DNA of 64,000 nucleotides. Origin: Glaciihabitans sp. dw_435 (GTDB lineage Bacteria; Actinomycetota; Actinomycetes; Actinomycetales; Microbacteriaceae). Numbering within the stretch: position 1 is the first letter of the stretch; each line of letters begins with the position of its first letter. The notes under the pieces were generated by a model, which saw only the letters and a list, made by a program, of their open reading frames with translations, was not told where the DNA came from and searched no databases. The stretch spans positions 124,001-188,000 of the forward strand of contig NZ_JAAVUZ010000001.1 of assembly GCF_018449675.1 (NCBI RefSeq). Reading direction: 5' to 3'. Shown in pieces: positions 51,120 to 60,507 of the stretch. The position numbers and the translations under genes are program-made.

Positions 51120-52396
51120 CCGCCGAGACCCGCCCCGTGACATCCACCGCTCCCTTTGCCATGCCCACCCGGCCCGTCTCGGGCCTCTGGATCACGCTGT
51201 TCGCCACGGCCTGGTTCGGCATCTGGATGGCGCAGCTCACGCCGATCCAGCTGCTGTTGCCCGAGCAGGTGGCGTCCCAGCTGACGTCGAGCTACTGGAT
51301 CGACAGCGTGATGGCGTTCGGGGTGATCTCGGGCATCGCGGGCGTCTGCACGCTGATCGCGTACCCGCTCACCGGCGCGCTGTCGGACCGGACGGTGTCG
51401 CGGTACGGCCGCCGCCGGCCGTGGATTCTGGGCGGCACGCTGCTGTTTGCGATCTCGCTGTTCCTGCTCGGGCTGCAGAACACCATGGTCGGCACCGGCG
51501 TCTTCTGGTCGCTGTCGCTGGTCGGCTTCTGTGTGGTGTCGGCGGCGATCACGGCGATGATTTCGGACCAGGTGCCGGTGCGGCAGCGCGGCACGGTGTC
51601 GGGCTGGGTGTCCGCGCCGCAGGCCATCGGAACCGTCGTGGGGCTCGTGCTGGTGATGCTGCCGCTGTTTACCGGGCAATTCCGCGGGTACACGCTGGTG
51701 GCTGTGCTGCTGGTGGTGCTGGTGTTGCCCTTCCTGCTCTGGGTGCCCGACGAGGTGCTCGCGCGCGAGCAGCGGGGGTCAGCACTGACCGTGCAGGCGC
51801 TCTTGCAGGGTTTCTGGATCAGCCCGCGCCAGCACCCCGACTTCGGCTGGACCCTGCTCAGCCGGGTGCTCGTGAACCTCAGCAACGCCCTCGGCACGAC
51901 GCTGCTGCTGTACTTCCTGATGTTTGGGCTGCGCCGCGAGGCCACCGCGGAAGACGACCTGCTCACCGTCACCGTCGTCTACCTGGTGGTGTTCATCGCC
52001 GCGGCGCTGATCTTCGGCAAGCTGAGCGACCGCGTGGGCAAGCGCCGCCCGTTCGTCTACCTCGCCTCCTACATCCAGGCGCTCGCCGCGCTGTTGCTCG
52101 CGCTGCTGCCGAGCTACCCCATGCTGTTCGTGGCGGCCGGGCTGCTCGGACTCGGCTACGGGTGCTACATGGCCGTGGACCAGGCACTCGCCACCCAGGT
52201 GCTGCCCGACGAGCACACCCGCGGCAAGGACCTCGGCATCATGAACATCGCCATGGCCTTCCCTCAGGCCATCGCCCCGTTGCTCGGAGCCCTCGTGGTC
52301 GCGTACTTCGCCGGCTTCCAGGGCCTGTTCATCCTCGCGGCCTGCGCCGCGTTGCTCGGCGGAATCGCCGTGATACCCATTAGGAGCGTGCGATAG
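51116..52396 (+). CDS. MFS transporter, GPH/SLC45-like sugar type
   Basis: 426 residues, 12 hydrophobic segments. LIAYPLTGALSDRTVSRYGRRRPWILGG is the motif A variant seen in glycoside-pentoside-hexuronide:cation symporters and SLC45 sugar carriers; the matching GKLSDRVGKRRPFVY is in the second half. It likely imports a sugar-like or small hydroxylated compound. It overlaps the regulator and lies 3 bp from the next gene. Confidence 0.86.
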   Translation: MTAETRPVTSTAPFAMPTRPVSGLWITLFATAWFGIWMAQLTPIQLLLPEQVASQLTSSYWIDSVMAFGVISGIAGVCTLIAYPLTGALSDRTVSRYGRRRPWILGGTLLFAISLFLLGLQNTMVGTGVFWSLSLVGFCVVSAAITAMISDQVPVRQRGTVSGWVSAPQAIGTVVGLVLVMLPLFTGQFRGYTLVAVLLVVLVLPFLLWVPDEVLAREQRGSALTVQALLQGFWISPRQHPDFGWTLLSRVLVNLSNALGTTLLLYFLMFGLRREATAEDDLLTVTVVYLVVFIAAALIFGKLSDRVGKRRPFVYLASYIQALAALLLALLPSYPMLFVAAGLLGLGYGCYMAVDQALATQVLPDEHTRGKDLGIMNIAMAFPQAIAPLLGALVVAYFAGFQGLFILAACAALLGGIAVIPIRSVR

Positions 52397-52399
52397 CCC

Positions 52400-53626
52400 A
52401 TGAAACTGATCCGCCCGGCAATGGCGCCGTGGAATGATCCGGATACCTTCTGGCCCGACCTGGCCGCAGCGACGAGCCAGCTCGATCCACCCTTCGGAGT
52501 GCTGTCACTCCCGGCGCTCGCCGCCAACGCGTTCTCCCTCCTCGATCGCGCCGCCGGCACTCCCATCCGTGTTGCCAGCAAGTCGGTGCGCGTGCGCGGT
52601 GTTCTCGAGGCGGTCCTCGCGCTTCCCGGCTACGCGGGCGTTCTCGCGTACACGCTGCCCGAGGCGCTCTGGCTGGCGGAGACCATGGACGACATCGTTG
52701 TCGGCTACCCCACCACCCATCGGGCGGCACTCCGCGAACTCGCCGTGGACGAGCGGCTCGCCTCCCAGGTGACTCTCATGGTCGACTCGGTCGAACACCT
52801 CGACTTCATCGATTCGGTCATCCCGCCCTCCCGCCGCACCCCGTTGCGCGTCTGCATCGAACTCGACTGCTCGTGGGAGGGCGGCGTGTTCGGGCACGTC
52901 GGCGTCTGGCGGTCGCCGGTCTACACGCCGGTCGCCGCCCAGCGGCTCGCCCGCGCCATCGTGAAACGCGAGGGCTTCACGCTGGTCGGCATGATGGGAT
53001 ACGAGGCGCAGGTCGCCGGGGTCACCAACCGTCCGCCCGGCAAGGCCGCCCGCGGCGCGGTCATCCGCTATATCCAACGTTCCTCGATCGCCGAACTCGC
53101 GGACCGTCGCAGCCAGGCCGTTGGCCTCGTGCGCGAGGTCGCGGACCTCGAATTCGTCAATGGCGGCGGCACCGGCTCCATCGAGAGCACGGTAGCGGAT
53201 GCCTCGGTCACCGAGGTTGCGGCCGGCAGCGGTCTCTTCGGCCCCCACCTCTTCGATCATTACACGGCGTTCACCCCTGCGCCGGCGGCGAGTTTTGCCC
53301 TGTCCGTCGTGCGCAAACCCCGGCCGGGGCTGGCGACGCTGATGGGCGGCGGGTGGATCGCGTCCGGTCCGCCCGGACTCGATCGCGCGCCGAGTGTTGC
53401 CTGGCCGAAACACCTGCGCACGTTCCCGCGCGAGGGTGCGGGCGAGGTGCAGACACCCCTGCGCGGTCGCGGCGCGCGGGGACTCGCCCTCGGCGATCGC
53501 GTGTGGCTGCGGCACACCAAGGCCGGGGAGCTGAGCGAACACCTCAACTACTTCTCGGTGGTCGACCGTGGCAAGATCGTCGACACGTTGCCGACGTATC
53601 GCGGTGAGGGACCGGTGTTCCTGTGA
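52400..53626 (+). CDS. PLP-dependent amino acid aldolase/deaminase (alanine-racemase-fold type III)
   Basis: 408 residues. The N-terminal TIM barrel starts FGVLSLPALAANAFSLLDR, with the PLP lysine K61 in RVASKSVR. FVNGGGTGSIEST is the phosphate-binding loop, and the C-terminal beta domain ends LGDRVWLRHTKAGELSEHLNYFSVV, with a His suitable for metal binding as in D-threonine aldolase and D-serine dehydratase. It probably cleaves a D-beta-hydroxy amino acid or similar compound. The gene ends in a GTGA overlap with the oxidase. Confidence 0.87.
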   Translation: MKLIRPAMAPWNDPDTFWPDLAAATSQLDPPFGVLSLPALAANAFSLLDRAAGTPIRVASKSVRVRGVLEAVLALPGYAGVLAYTLPEALWLAETMDDIVVGYPTTHRAALRELAVDERLASQVTLMVDSVEHLDFIDSVIPPSRRTPLRVCIELDCSWEGGVFGHVGVWRSPVYTPVAAQRLARAIVKREGFTLVGMMGYEAQVAGVTNRPPGKAARGAVIRYIQRSSIAELADRRSQAVGLVREVADLEFVNGGGTGSIESTVADASVTEVAAGSGLFGPHLFDHYTAFTPAPAASFALSVVRKPRPGLATLMGGGWIASGPPGLDRAPSVAWPKHLRTFPREGAGEVQTPLRGRGARGLALGDRVWLRHTKAGELSEHLNYFSVVDRGKIVDTLPTYRGEGPVFL

Positions 53627-54939
53627 GCGCGACTCTCGAACCCGGTCTTGCCTTCTCGAACTGGGGGCGGTGTGAGTCCGCGGAACCGGCATTCGCCGCG
53701 GCGCCGGCGAGCGTGCGTGAGGTGCAACAGGTGGTGGTGTCCGCCCGGGAGCGGGGGCTGCGGGTCAAACCGCTCGGCGCGGGCCACAGCTTCAGCGGCA
53801 TCGGCATGACCGACGGCGTGCGCGTGGACCTGACCGCGATGTCGGGCCTGCTGCGCGTGCGCGGCACGCGCGCAACGCTCGGGGCCGGCACATTTCTGTG
53901 GCAGCTGCCCGCCCTACTCGCGCCGCACGGCCTCGCCCTGCAGAACATGGGCGACATCGACAGGCAGACCATCAGCGGCGCCATCGCGACGGGCACCCAC
54001 GGTACCGGCGGAGGGTTCGGGGGACTGGCGACCCGGGTGAGTGGACTCACCCTTGTCACCGCCGACGGCACCGTCCTGTCGCTGACGAGGGAGGACGACC
54101 CCGCCCTGCTCGCGGTGGCGGCGGTCGGGCTGGGCGCGCTCGGAATCGTCGTCGAGGTCGAGGTCGACTGCGTGCCCGCCTTCCTGCTGCGGGGAGTGGA
54201 ACGCCAGGAGGCACTCGGCACCGTGCTTGACGGGTTCGGGGAGCGCGTGGCATCCGCCGATCACTTCGAGTTCTACTGGTTTCCGCACACCCGGGTGGCC
54301 CTCACCAAGACCAACACCCGGCTTCCTCTGTCGCACGGCCGCGAGCCTCTGGGGCGCGTTCGCACGTGGTTCGACGACGACCTCATGGCGAACTCCCTGT
54401 TCGCCGGAACCGTGAGCCTCGGCCGGCGGCTCCCGGCGTTGGTGCCCACGATCAACCGGATATCCGCACGGATGACAGGACACCGGCAGCACGTCGACCA
54501 CTCCTACCGCGTGTTCGCGGTCGAGCGCCGGGTGCGGTTCCGGGAGATGGAATACGCCGTCCCGGTGGAGGAGGTGCCACAGGCGTTGCGGGAACTCGAC
54601 GCACTGATCGAGCGCCGCCGCTGGAACATCTCATTCCCGGTGGAGGTACGCGCCGCCGCCGCCGATAACCTGGTGCTCTCGACGGCGTCCGGCCGCGCCA
54701 CCGGGTACATCGCGGTGCACCGCTACTACCGCGAGGACCCGGGGGAGTACTTCACCGCGGTCGAGGCCATCATGCGGGCACACGGTGGCAGGCCGCACTG
54801 GGGCAAGATGCACGCGCGGGACGCGGAGTCCCTGCGCGAGGCCTACCCGCGCTTCGACGAGTTCGTCGCCGTGCGGGACCGGCTGGACCCGCACCGCGTG
54901 TTCGCGAACGAGTACCTCGACCGCGTGATCGGGGCGTGA
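53623..54939 (+). CDS. FAD-linked aldonolactone oxidase (D-arabinono-1,4-lactone oxidase family)
   Basis: 438 residues, GTG start overlapping the previous stop. N-terminal FAD-binding (PCMH) domain with LGAGHSFSGIG (His55, usual position of covalent FAD linkage) and ISGAIATGTHGTG. The C-terminal ALO domain has the HWGK motif near 390 and RFDEFVAVRDRLDPHRVFANEYLDRV at the end. It oxidises an aldonolactone or alditol to a keto product with O2 or another acceptor. No signal peptide, so it is cytoplasmic. Confidence 0.9.
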   Translation: MSATLEPGLAFSNWGRCESAEPAFAAAPASVREVQQVVVSARERGLRVKPLGAGHSFSGIGMTDGVRVDLTAMSGLLRVRGTRATLGAGTFLWQLPALLAPHGLALQNMGDIDRQTISGAIATGTHGTGGGFGGLATRVSGLTLVTADGTVLSLTREDDPALLAVAAVGLGALGIVVEVEVDCVPAFLLRGVERQEALGTVLDGFGERVASADHFEFYWFPHTRVALTKTNTRLPLSHGREPLGRVRTWFDDDLMANSLFAGTVSLGRRLPALVPTINRISARMTGHRQHVDHSYRVFAVERRVRFREMEYAVPVEEVPQALRELDALIERRRWNISFPVEVRAAAADNLVLSTASGRATGYIAVHRYYREDPGEYFTAVEAIMRAHGGRPHWGKMHARDAESLREAYPRFDEFVAVRDRLDPHRVFANEYLDRVIGA

Positions 54940-54942
54940 GGG

Positions 54943-55965
54943 TCAGGCCCGGCTTGCCGCCACGTACTCGTCGATCTCGCGCAGGTACGACTGCTTCTCC
55001 GGCTCGGACAGCCACGACGCCTCGAAGGAGTTCTTGGCGAGGGTGACGACGTCGTCGAGGCCAAGGCCGGCCTTCTCGGCGAGCGCGATGTAATTCCCGG
55101 CCGCGTACGCGCCGAAGTAGGCAGGGTCGTCCGAGTTGAGCGTGACCTTGACCCCGCGGTGCAGCAGGTCGACCATCTCGGCCGCCTTCATGTCATCCGT
55201 CACAAAGCTGTTGGACACCGGGCAGCAGGTGAGCCCGATGCCCCGCTCGAGCAGCAGCTCGACGAGCGCCGGGTTCTCGACGATGTTGGTGCCGTGGTCG
55301 ATGCGGTCGACGCCGATGACGTCGAGCACCTCGCGGATGTTGTCGATGCTTCCCACCTGGTCGATGTCGCAGTGCATCGTGAGCTTGAGTCCCTCGGCAC
55401 GGGCGATCGCGAAGACGCGGGCGAACTTCGACGGCGGGTTGTCACGCTCGTCGGAGTCGAGGCCGACACCAATGAAGTGTTCCTTGAACGGCAGCGCCGC
55501 CGTGATGGTCTCCAGGGCGCTCTCGGCGGACATGTCGCGCAGGAAGCAGAGAATCAGGTCGGCCGATATGCCGATGGATGCCGCGTCGGCGGCAGCCCGG
55601 GAGTACCCGAGAATCACGTTCTCCAGTGGCACGCCGCGCGAGGTGTGGGCCTGCGGATCGAAGAATGCCTCCACGCGGCGCACCCCATCGGCGGCGGCGC
55701 GGACGAAGTACGCGGTGGCGAGGTCGTAGAAGTCCTGCTCCTCCACGAGCACGTTCATGGCGGGGTAGTAGATCGCGAGGAAGGAGGCGAGCGAATCGAA
55801 CGCGTAGGTCGCCTTCACCTCGGCGACGGTCGACTGACCGATGTCCACGCCGTTCCGGGTGGCGAGAGCGAGTTTGAGCTCGGGCTCGAGGGTTCCCTCC
55901 AGGTGCACGTGCAGCTCGGCTTTGGGCAGCGCGGTCAGGAACTCCGGCGTGATGGTCGAATCCAT
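54943..55965 (-). CDS. add: Adenosine deaminase
   Basis: 340 residues from the ATG at 55965, with GAGAGGA upstream. Zinc ligands HVH at 19-21 in KAELHVHLEGTLEP; TMHCDID, DRIDHGTN and NSDDPAYFGAY supply the remaining His, Asp and catalytic residues. It converts adenosine to inosine; adenine deaminase or a related aminohydrolase remains possible. Divergent from the THI5-type importer, so the imported compound may be a nucleoside or pyrimidine precursor (inference). Confidence 0.9.
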   Translation of the reverse strand: MDSTITPEFLTALPKAELHVHLEGTLEPELKLALATRNGVDIGQSTVAEVKATYAFDSLASFLAIYYPAMNVLVEEQDFYDLATAYFVRAAADGVRRVEAFFDPQAHTSRGVPLENVILGYSRAAADAASIGISADLILCFLRDMSAESALETITAALPFKEHFIGVGLDSDERDNPPSKFARVFAIARAEGLKLTMHCDIDQVGSIDNIREVLDVIGVDRIDHGTNIVENPALVELLLERGIGLTCCPVSNSFVTDDMKAAEMVDLLHRGVKVTLNSDDPAYFGAYAAGNYIALAEKAGLGLDDVVTLAKNSFEASWLSEPEKQSYLREIDEYVAASRA

Positions 55966-56158
55966 GGGGCATCCTCTCAAGTCAACTGTGTGACGCTATC
56001 AACCGCGGATTTCCGCAGTGTTTCGCGCCCGCCGCCACGCCGACGAAACATGTTGGAAATATAAGCGATCTCACCACGTCACAATCAACGCTTACAGTTA
56101 CGGCACACAGCAGATCGGATCGCACGGTTTCCCGCGCGCCACAGAGAGGCACTTCCTC

Positions 56159-57247
56159 ATGATGAACACCCGAGGTTCAATCTTCAGCCGCAAGGCGAAG
56201 CTCCGCGTTGCACAGGGGGTCGCGGCAGCTGCTGTGATCGGACTGGCACTGACCGGATGCTCCAGCTCGAGCGACACCAGCTCCAGCAGCGACAGCGGCA
56301 CCAAGTCGCTCGGTGAAGCGACCATCCAGCTTTCCTGGATCAAGAACGCAGAGTTCATGGGCGAGTTCATGGCCGACTCCAAGGGCTACTACACGGACGC
56401 CGGCTTCACCAAGGTGAGCCTGACCCCCGGACCGTCGGCCGTTGAGCCCGTCGTCATCTCGAACAAGGCCCTTATGGGAATGGGTAACGCCATCTCGACC
56501 GGTACCGTCATCGCCAGCGAGGGCGCGCCGATCAAGATCATCGGAACCACGTACCAGAAGAACCCCTTCACCATCCTGTCGCTGAAGGCGCACGGCAACA
56601 TCTCCACGGTCGACGAGATGAAGGGCAAGACCATCGGAGTCCAGGCATCCAACCTGAACCTGTGGGAGGCCTTCCTCAAGATCAACAACCTCAAGGACAC
56701 CGACGTCAAGATGGTGCCCGTCGAGTACGACCCGACCCCGCTCTTCAACGGTGAGGTCGACGGCTGGTTCTCCTACCTGACCAACGAGACCCTCGACGCC
56801 GAGATCAAGGGCCTCGACCCCGTCACGCTGCCGCTGGCCGACAACGGACTGCCGTTCGTAGCCGAGACCTTCACCGCAACCGACGACGCGATCAAGAACA
56901 AGCGCGACGAACTCAAGGGCCTGCTGATCGCCGAGATCAAGGGCTGGACCGCAGCACTCAAGGACCCCGACGCCGCCGCCAAGTACACGGTCGACACGTA
57001 CGGCAAGGACCTGGGCCTGACCCTCGAGAAGGAGACCAAGCAGGCTGAAGTTCAGGCCAACGACCTCGTCGTCAGCCCGGACACCGTCAAGAACGGTCTC
57101 TTCACGATCTCCAAGACCCTCCAGGACCAGAGCATCACGACTCTCGCGGCCGCCGGAATCGACCTCACGGCCGACCAGCTGTTCGACATGAGCCTGCTGA
57201 CCGAGGTCTACAAGGAGCACCCGGAGCTCGTCGACTACGCCAAGTAA
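56159..57247 (+). CDS. NMT1/THI5-like ABC substrate-binding lipoprotein
   Basis: 362 residues from the first of two adjacent ATGs, with GAGAGG upstream. Lipoprotein signal with lipobox LTGC, followed by a Ser/Asp-rich linker. The mature domain shows the THI5 pattern: [58 protein letters not shown] and [15 protein letters not shown]. Relatives bind thiamine-pyrimidine, riboflavin, nitrate or sulfonates. A hairpin after its stop probably favours SBP over transporter expression. Confidence 0.9.
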   Translation: MMNTRGSIFSRKAKLRVAQGVAAAAVIGLALTGCSSSSDTSSSSDSGTKSLGEATIQLSWIKNAEFMGEFMADSKGYYTDAGFTKVSLTPGPSAVEPVVISNKALMGMGNAISTGTVIASEGAPIKIIGTTYQKNPFTILSLKAHGNISTVDEMKGKTIGVQASNLNLWEAFLKINNLKDTDVKMVPVEYDPTPLFNGEVDGWFSYLTNETLDAEIKGLDPVTLPLADNGLPFVAETFTATDDAIKNKRDELKGLLIAEIKGWTAALKDPDAAAKYTVDTYGKDLGLTLEKETKQAEVQANDLVVSPDTVKNGLFTISKTLQDQSITTLAAAGIDLTADQLFDMSLLTEVYKEHPELVDYAK

Positions 57248-57260
57248 CATCTGCTTCACT

Positions 57261-57287
57261 GGGGCACTCGCGCAATGCGAGTGCCCC
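57261..57287 (+). terminator. Intra-operon hairpin after the SBP gene
   Basis: Perfect 11-bp stem (GGGGCACTCGC with its complement) and GCAAT loop. It has no U tract and is followed by the ATPase ribosome site, so it is likely a partial terminator or 3' stabiliser. Confidence 0.65.
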
Positions 57288-57312
57288 ACCCGCTCAACCC
57301 GAGGAAATACAC

Positions 57313-58185
57313 GTGACAACTACTGATGCAGCCACCCCCGTCAACACGTCGGGTACCGGCCTCCACATCACTGGGCTCAACAAGGTCTTCAGTGTCGGAC
57401 GCAAGGAAGTTGTCGCCCTCGATAACGCGACACTTCACACGGACAAGGGCAGCTTCCTGTCCCTTCTCGGTCCGTCCGGTTGTGGCAAGTCAACGATCCT
57501 GCGCATTCTCGCCGGCCTCGAAGACCCGACGAGCGGAACCACCCGCGTGGACGGCAAGAGCCCCAAGGAACTGAAGAAGGACCACCAGCTCGGGATCGCC
57601 TTCCAGGATTCCGCCCTGCTGCCCTGGCGCAGCGTCCGCTCCAACATCCAGCTTCCCTTCGAGGTCGCCGGCATTCCCGTCGACCAGGACTACGTGTCCG
57701 AGCTCATCCATCTGGTGGGCCTCGAGGCGTTCGAAAAGGCCAAGCCCGCCCAGCTCTCCGGTGGAATGCGCCAGCGCGTCTCCATCGCCCGCTCGCTCGT
57801 GCTCAAGCCCTCGGTGCTCCTCCTCGACGAGCCCTTCGGCGCGCTCGATGACATGACACGCCAGCGCCTCAACGTCGAACTGCTCCGCATCTGGACGGAA
57901 AAGCCGGCCACGACCCTCATGGTCACGCACGGCATCTCCGAGGCGATCTTCCTGTCCGACCAGGTTGCGGTCATGAGCCCGCGCCCCGGACGCATCAAAG
58001 AGGTGATCGAGGTCGACCTCCCTCGCCCGCGTCACCCCGACATGATGCGCACCCCCGAATTCCACGCACTGCACGACCGTGCCTCCGAGCTGCTCTTCGG
58101 CAGCGACGAGAGCACCGAGCCCGCTGCCGGGTATCCCGCCGAGGTCCTGACCCCTCCCGCCGTGTCCCAGCCTCTCGCCGGCTGA
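57313..58185 (+). CDS. ABC transporter ATP-binding protein (NitT/TauT family)
   Basis: 290 residues, GTG start. Walker [10 protein letters not shown] (about 56-64), Q-loop [12 protein letters not shown], signature [15 protein letters not shown], Walker [14 protein letters not shown]-loop [14 protein letters not shown]. The LLPWR and GGMRQR segments mark the nitrate/taurine/THI5 type. Co-translated with the permease by TGATG overlap. Confidence 0.94.
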   Translation: MTTTDAATPVNTSGTGLHITGLNKVFSVGRKEVVALDNATLHTDKGSFLSLLGPSGCGKSTILRILAGLEDPTSGTTRVDGKSPKELKKDHQLGIAFQDSALLPWRSVRSNIQLPFEVAGIPVDQDYVSELIHLVGLEAFEKAKPAQLSGGMRQRVSIARSLVLKPSVLLLDEPFGALDDMTRQRLNVELLRIWTEKPATTLMVTHGISEAIFLSDQVAVMSPRPGRIKEVIEVDLPRPRHPDMMRTPEFHALHDRASELLFGSDESTEPAAGYPAEVLTPPAVSQPLAG

Positions 58186-58985
58186 TGCGCACCAGAAGTC
58201 TTCCCGGCTGGGCCACCGGCATCATCGGGGTCGCCGTTGTCATCCTCATCTGGTGGATTCTCGCCATCACCGTTTTCGCCCACGTCGGCGGCGGTGACAC
58301 CGGCGCCATTCCCACCCCGTTCGGCGTTGTCCAGCAGCTCATCGCTGACGGCCCGTCCTACTACATGCGCCACATCTCGGTCACCCTGGCCGAGGCGGGA
58401 ACCGGATTCCTCTGGGGCAACGGCCTCGCCCTCATCCTGTGTGTGCTTGTGCTGCTGTTCCCGCGCATCGAGAAGGTCGCCGTGCAGATCGCGGTGATCA
58501 GCTACTGCATCCCGATCGTGGCCATCGGCCCGATCCTCTACATCGTCATCGGGGCGCCCGAGGCGGGCGCCTCGTCGGGCACCGCGGTCTTCCTTGCCGC
58601 TCTCTCGGTCTTCTTCACCACCGTCATCGGCACCCTTGTCGGTTTGAAGGCAGCGGATGCCGCGAGCCTCGACGTCATCTCCGTGTACGGCGGCGGCAAG
58701 CTCATGCAGCTGCGGAAGGTGCGCATCATCGCCGCCGTCCCCGCCGTGCTCAACGCCCTCAAGATCGCTGCCCCCGCGGCCCTACTTGGCGCCATCATCG
58801 GTGAATACATCGGTGGGGTGGAGCGTGGCCTCGGCCTGGCCATCCTCGTCGCCGGCTCCGCCGCACAGATCGACCGCGTCTGGGGCATCGCCATCGTCTC
58901 CGGAATCATCGCGGGCCTCGGCTACGCGCTGTTCGGCCTCATCTCTCGCTTCGCCACCCCGTGGACCAGCGGACGGAGCATCTGA
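58185..58985 (+). CDS. ABC transporter permease 1 (NitT/TauT type)
   Basis: 266 residues, six helices. EAA-type loop in LMQLRKVRIIAAVPAVLNALKIAAPAALLGAIIGEYIGG. It forms a heterodimer with the next gene rather than a homodimer. Its ATG shares a base with the ATPase stop. Confidence 0.93.
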   Translation: MRTRSLPGWATGIIGVAVVILIWWILAITVFAHVGGGDTGAIPTPFGVVQQLIADGPSYYMRHISVTLAEAGTGFLWGNGLALILCVLVLLFPRIEKVAVQIAVISYCIPIVAIGPILYIVIGAPEAGASSGTAVFLAALSVFFTTVIGTLVGLKAADAASLDVISVYGGGKLMQLRKVRIIAAVPAVLNALKIAAPAALLGAIIGEYIGGVERGLGLAILVAGSAAQIDRVWGIAIVSGIIAGLGYALFGLISRFATPWTSGRSI

Positions 58986-58987
58986 TC

Positions 58988-59830
58988 ATGACCCTCGCAA
59001 CAAAGGCATCCTCCCCGAACCGCTCGATGGCACGCGGCTTTGCCGGATCCGTCGGACGCACCGCTCTCACGGCGATCATCACGCTCGTCATCGTGGTGCT
59101 CGTCTGGCAGGGACTGCTGACAGTGCTCGGCATCTCGCCCTTCGTGGCAAAAGGCCCGCTGGACGTCTTCAACTGGCTCTTCACGCTGCCCGCTGCCGCG
59201 GAAAACCGGCAGACGATCGGCGACAACCTGCTGGTCACGCTTGCCGACTCGTTCTACGGCTTCGTCGCCGGAATCGTCGTCGCGCTGATCCTTGCGGTGC
59301 TGTTCACCCTGTCGAAGGGCATCGAAAGCGCCCTCATGCCGATCGCGATGCTGCTGCGCTCGGTTCCGCTGGTCGCCATCACACCGATTATCGTCCTCAT
59401 CGTGGGACGCGGCCCGTCGGTCGCCGTCGTCATGGGCGGGATCGTCGTGCTGTTCCCTGCGCTCGTCAACATCGCGTTCGGTCTGCGGTCCGCGTCCCCG
59501 CAGATCACGGACGTCATCACCGTCTACGGTGGCTCCGCGTTCACGTCGCTGCGGAAGGTCGCACTGCCCAGCTCACTCGGGTCGTTCTTCGCCGCGGTGA
59601 AGATCTCGATCCCGGGAGCGATCACCGGAGCTCTGCTGGCCGAGTGGCTCGCCACGGGCAAGGGACTCGGCGGTGCCATCGTCGCGGCTGTCGCGCAGTC
59701 CAAGAACTTCGAGGTCTGGGCGTCCGTCGTCACGATCACGGCGGTCACGCTGGTGCTGTACGGCCTGGCGCAGTTGCTGGAGACGTTTGTTCTGCGACGA
59801 ATGGGCATGGAACGCACCGCGGGCAACTAG
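58988..59830 (+). CDS. ABC transporter permease 2 (NitT/TauT type)
   Basis: 280 residues, start 2 nt after the previous stop. The EAA loop is FTSLRKVALPSSLGSFFAAVKISIPGAITGALLAEWLATG. It is clearly homologous to permease 1 but diverged, so the importer channel is asymmetric. Confidence 0.93.
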   Translation: MTLATKASSPNRSMARGFAGSVGRTALTAIITLVIVVLVWQGLLTVLGISPFVAKGPLDVFNWLFTLPAAAENRQTIGDNLLVTLADSFYGFVAGIVVALILAVLFTLSKGIESALMPIAMLLRSVPLVAITPIIVLIVGRGPSVAVVMGGIVVLFPALVNIAFGLRSASPQITDVITVYGGSAFTSLRKVALPSSLGSFFAAVKISIPGAITGALLAEWLATGKGLGGAIVAAVAQSKNFEVWASVVTITAVTLVLYGLAQLLETFVLRRMGMERTAGN

Positions 59831-59902
59831 CAATTGTTGCCGCCGCCCGCGAGTTCACCGTGAGCTGGCTGCACCGCAGGTGAGAGCATCGGCTCACTCG
59901 CC

Positions 59903-59908
59903 TATAGT
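59903..59908 (+). promoter_or_regulatory. -10 hexamer of the lemA gene
   Basis: TATAGT ends 7 nt before the ATG at 59916. Confidence 0.6.
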
Positions 59909-59915
59909 TTTACCC

Positions 59916-60482
59916 ATGGAACTGCTTATTGTCGTCGGCGTCATCGTCCTGCTTGTCGTCATCGCCGGAATCTACCTCTGGTCGACGTACAACTCCCTCG
60001 TGACCCTCAACGTCCGTGTCGACGAGGCGTGGAGTGACATCACCGTGCAGCTCAAGCGCCGTGCCGATCTGCTGCCCAACATCATCGAGGCCGTCAAGGG
60101 ATATGCGGCCCACGAAAAGGGTGTGTTCGAGGCAGTCACGAAGGCGCGCGCGGAGACTCTGAGCGCACAGGGACCGCACGATGCATCCATCGCCGAGGGC
60201 CACATGCAGAACGCGCTGAAGAGCGTCTTCGCGGTCGCCGAGGCATACCCGCAGCTGCAGGCCAGCCAGAACTTCCTCCAGCTCCAGGGCGAGCTCGTCG
60301 ACACCGAAGACAAGATCCAGGCATCGCGCCGCTTCTACAACGGTGGGGTGCGCGAGCTCAACACCAAGATCAAGACCTTCCCGAACACCCTGTTCGTGCG
60401 CGGCCTCGGTTTCACGGAGCGCGAGTTCTTCGAGGTTGCGGACTCCGCCGCGATCGCGGAACCGCCCCGCGTCCAGTTCTAA
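59916..60482 (+). CDS. lemA: LemA family protein
   Basis: 188 residues. N-terminal transmembrane helix (ELLIVVGVIVLLVVIAGIYLW), then YNSLVTLNVRVDEAWSDITVQLKRRADLLPNIIEAVKGYAAHEKGVFEAVTKAR and AYPQLQASQNFLQLQGELVDTEDKIQASRRFYN, the highly conserved LemA coiled-coil core. It commonly accompanies HtpX-type proteases, as here. Confidence 0.95.
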   Translation: MELLIVVGVIVLLVVIAGIYLWSTYNSLVTLNVRVDEAWSDITVQLKRRADLLPNIIEAVKGYAAHEKGVFEAVTKARAETLSAQGPHDASIAEGHMQNALKSVFAVAEAYPQLQASQNFLQLQGELVDTEDKIQASRRFYNGGVRELNTKIKTFPNTLFVRGLGFTEREFFEVADSAAIAEPPRVQF

Positions 60483-60507
60483 CCGCTGCCTACCCGAGCG
60501 CTGCTAG

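Noticed and set aside
55981-56158. TPP, FMN or purine riboswitch upstream of the THI5-type importer
   Set aside because: I could not find the conserved aptamer cores in this spacer. Only short inverted repeats are visible. A covariance search would be decisive.
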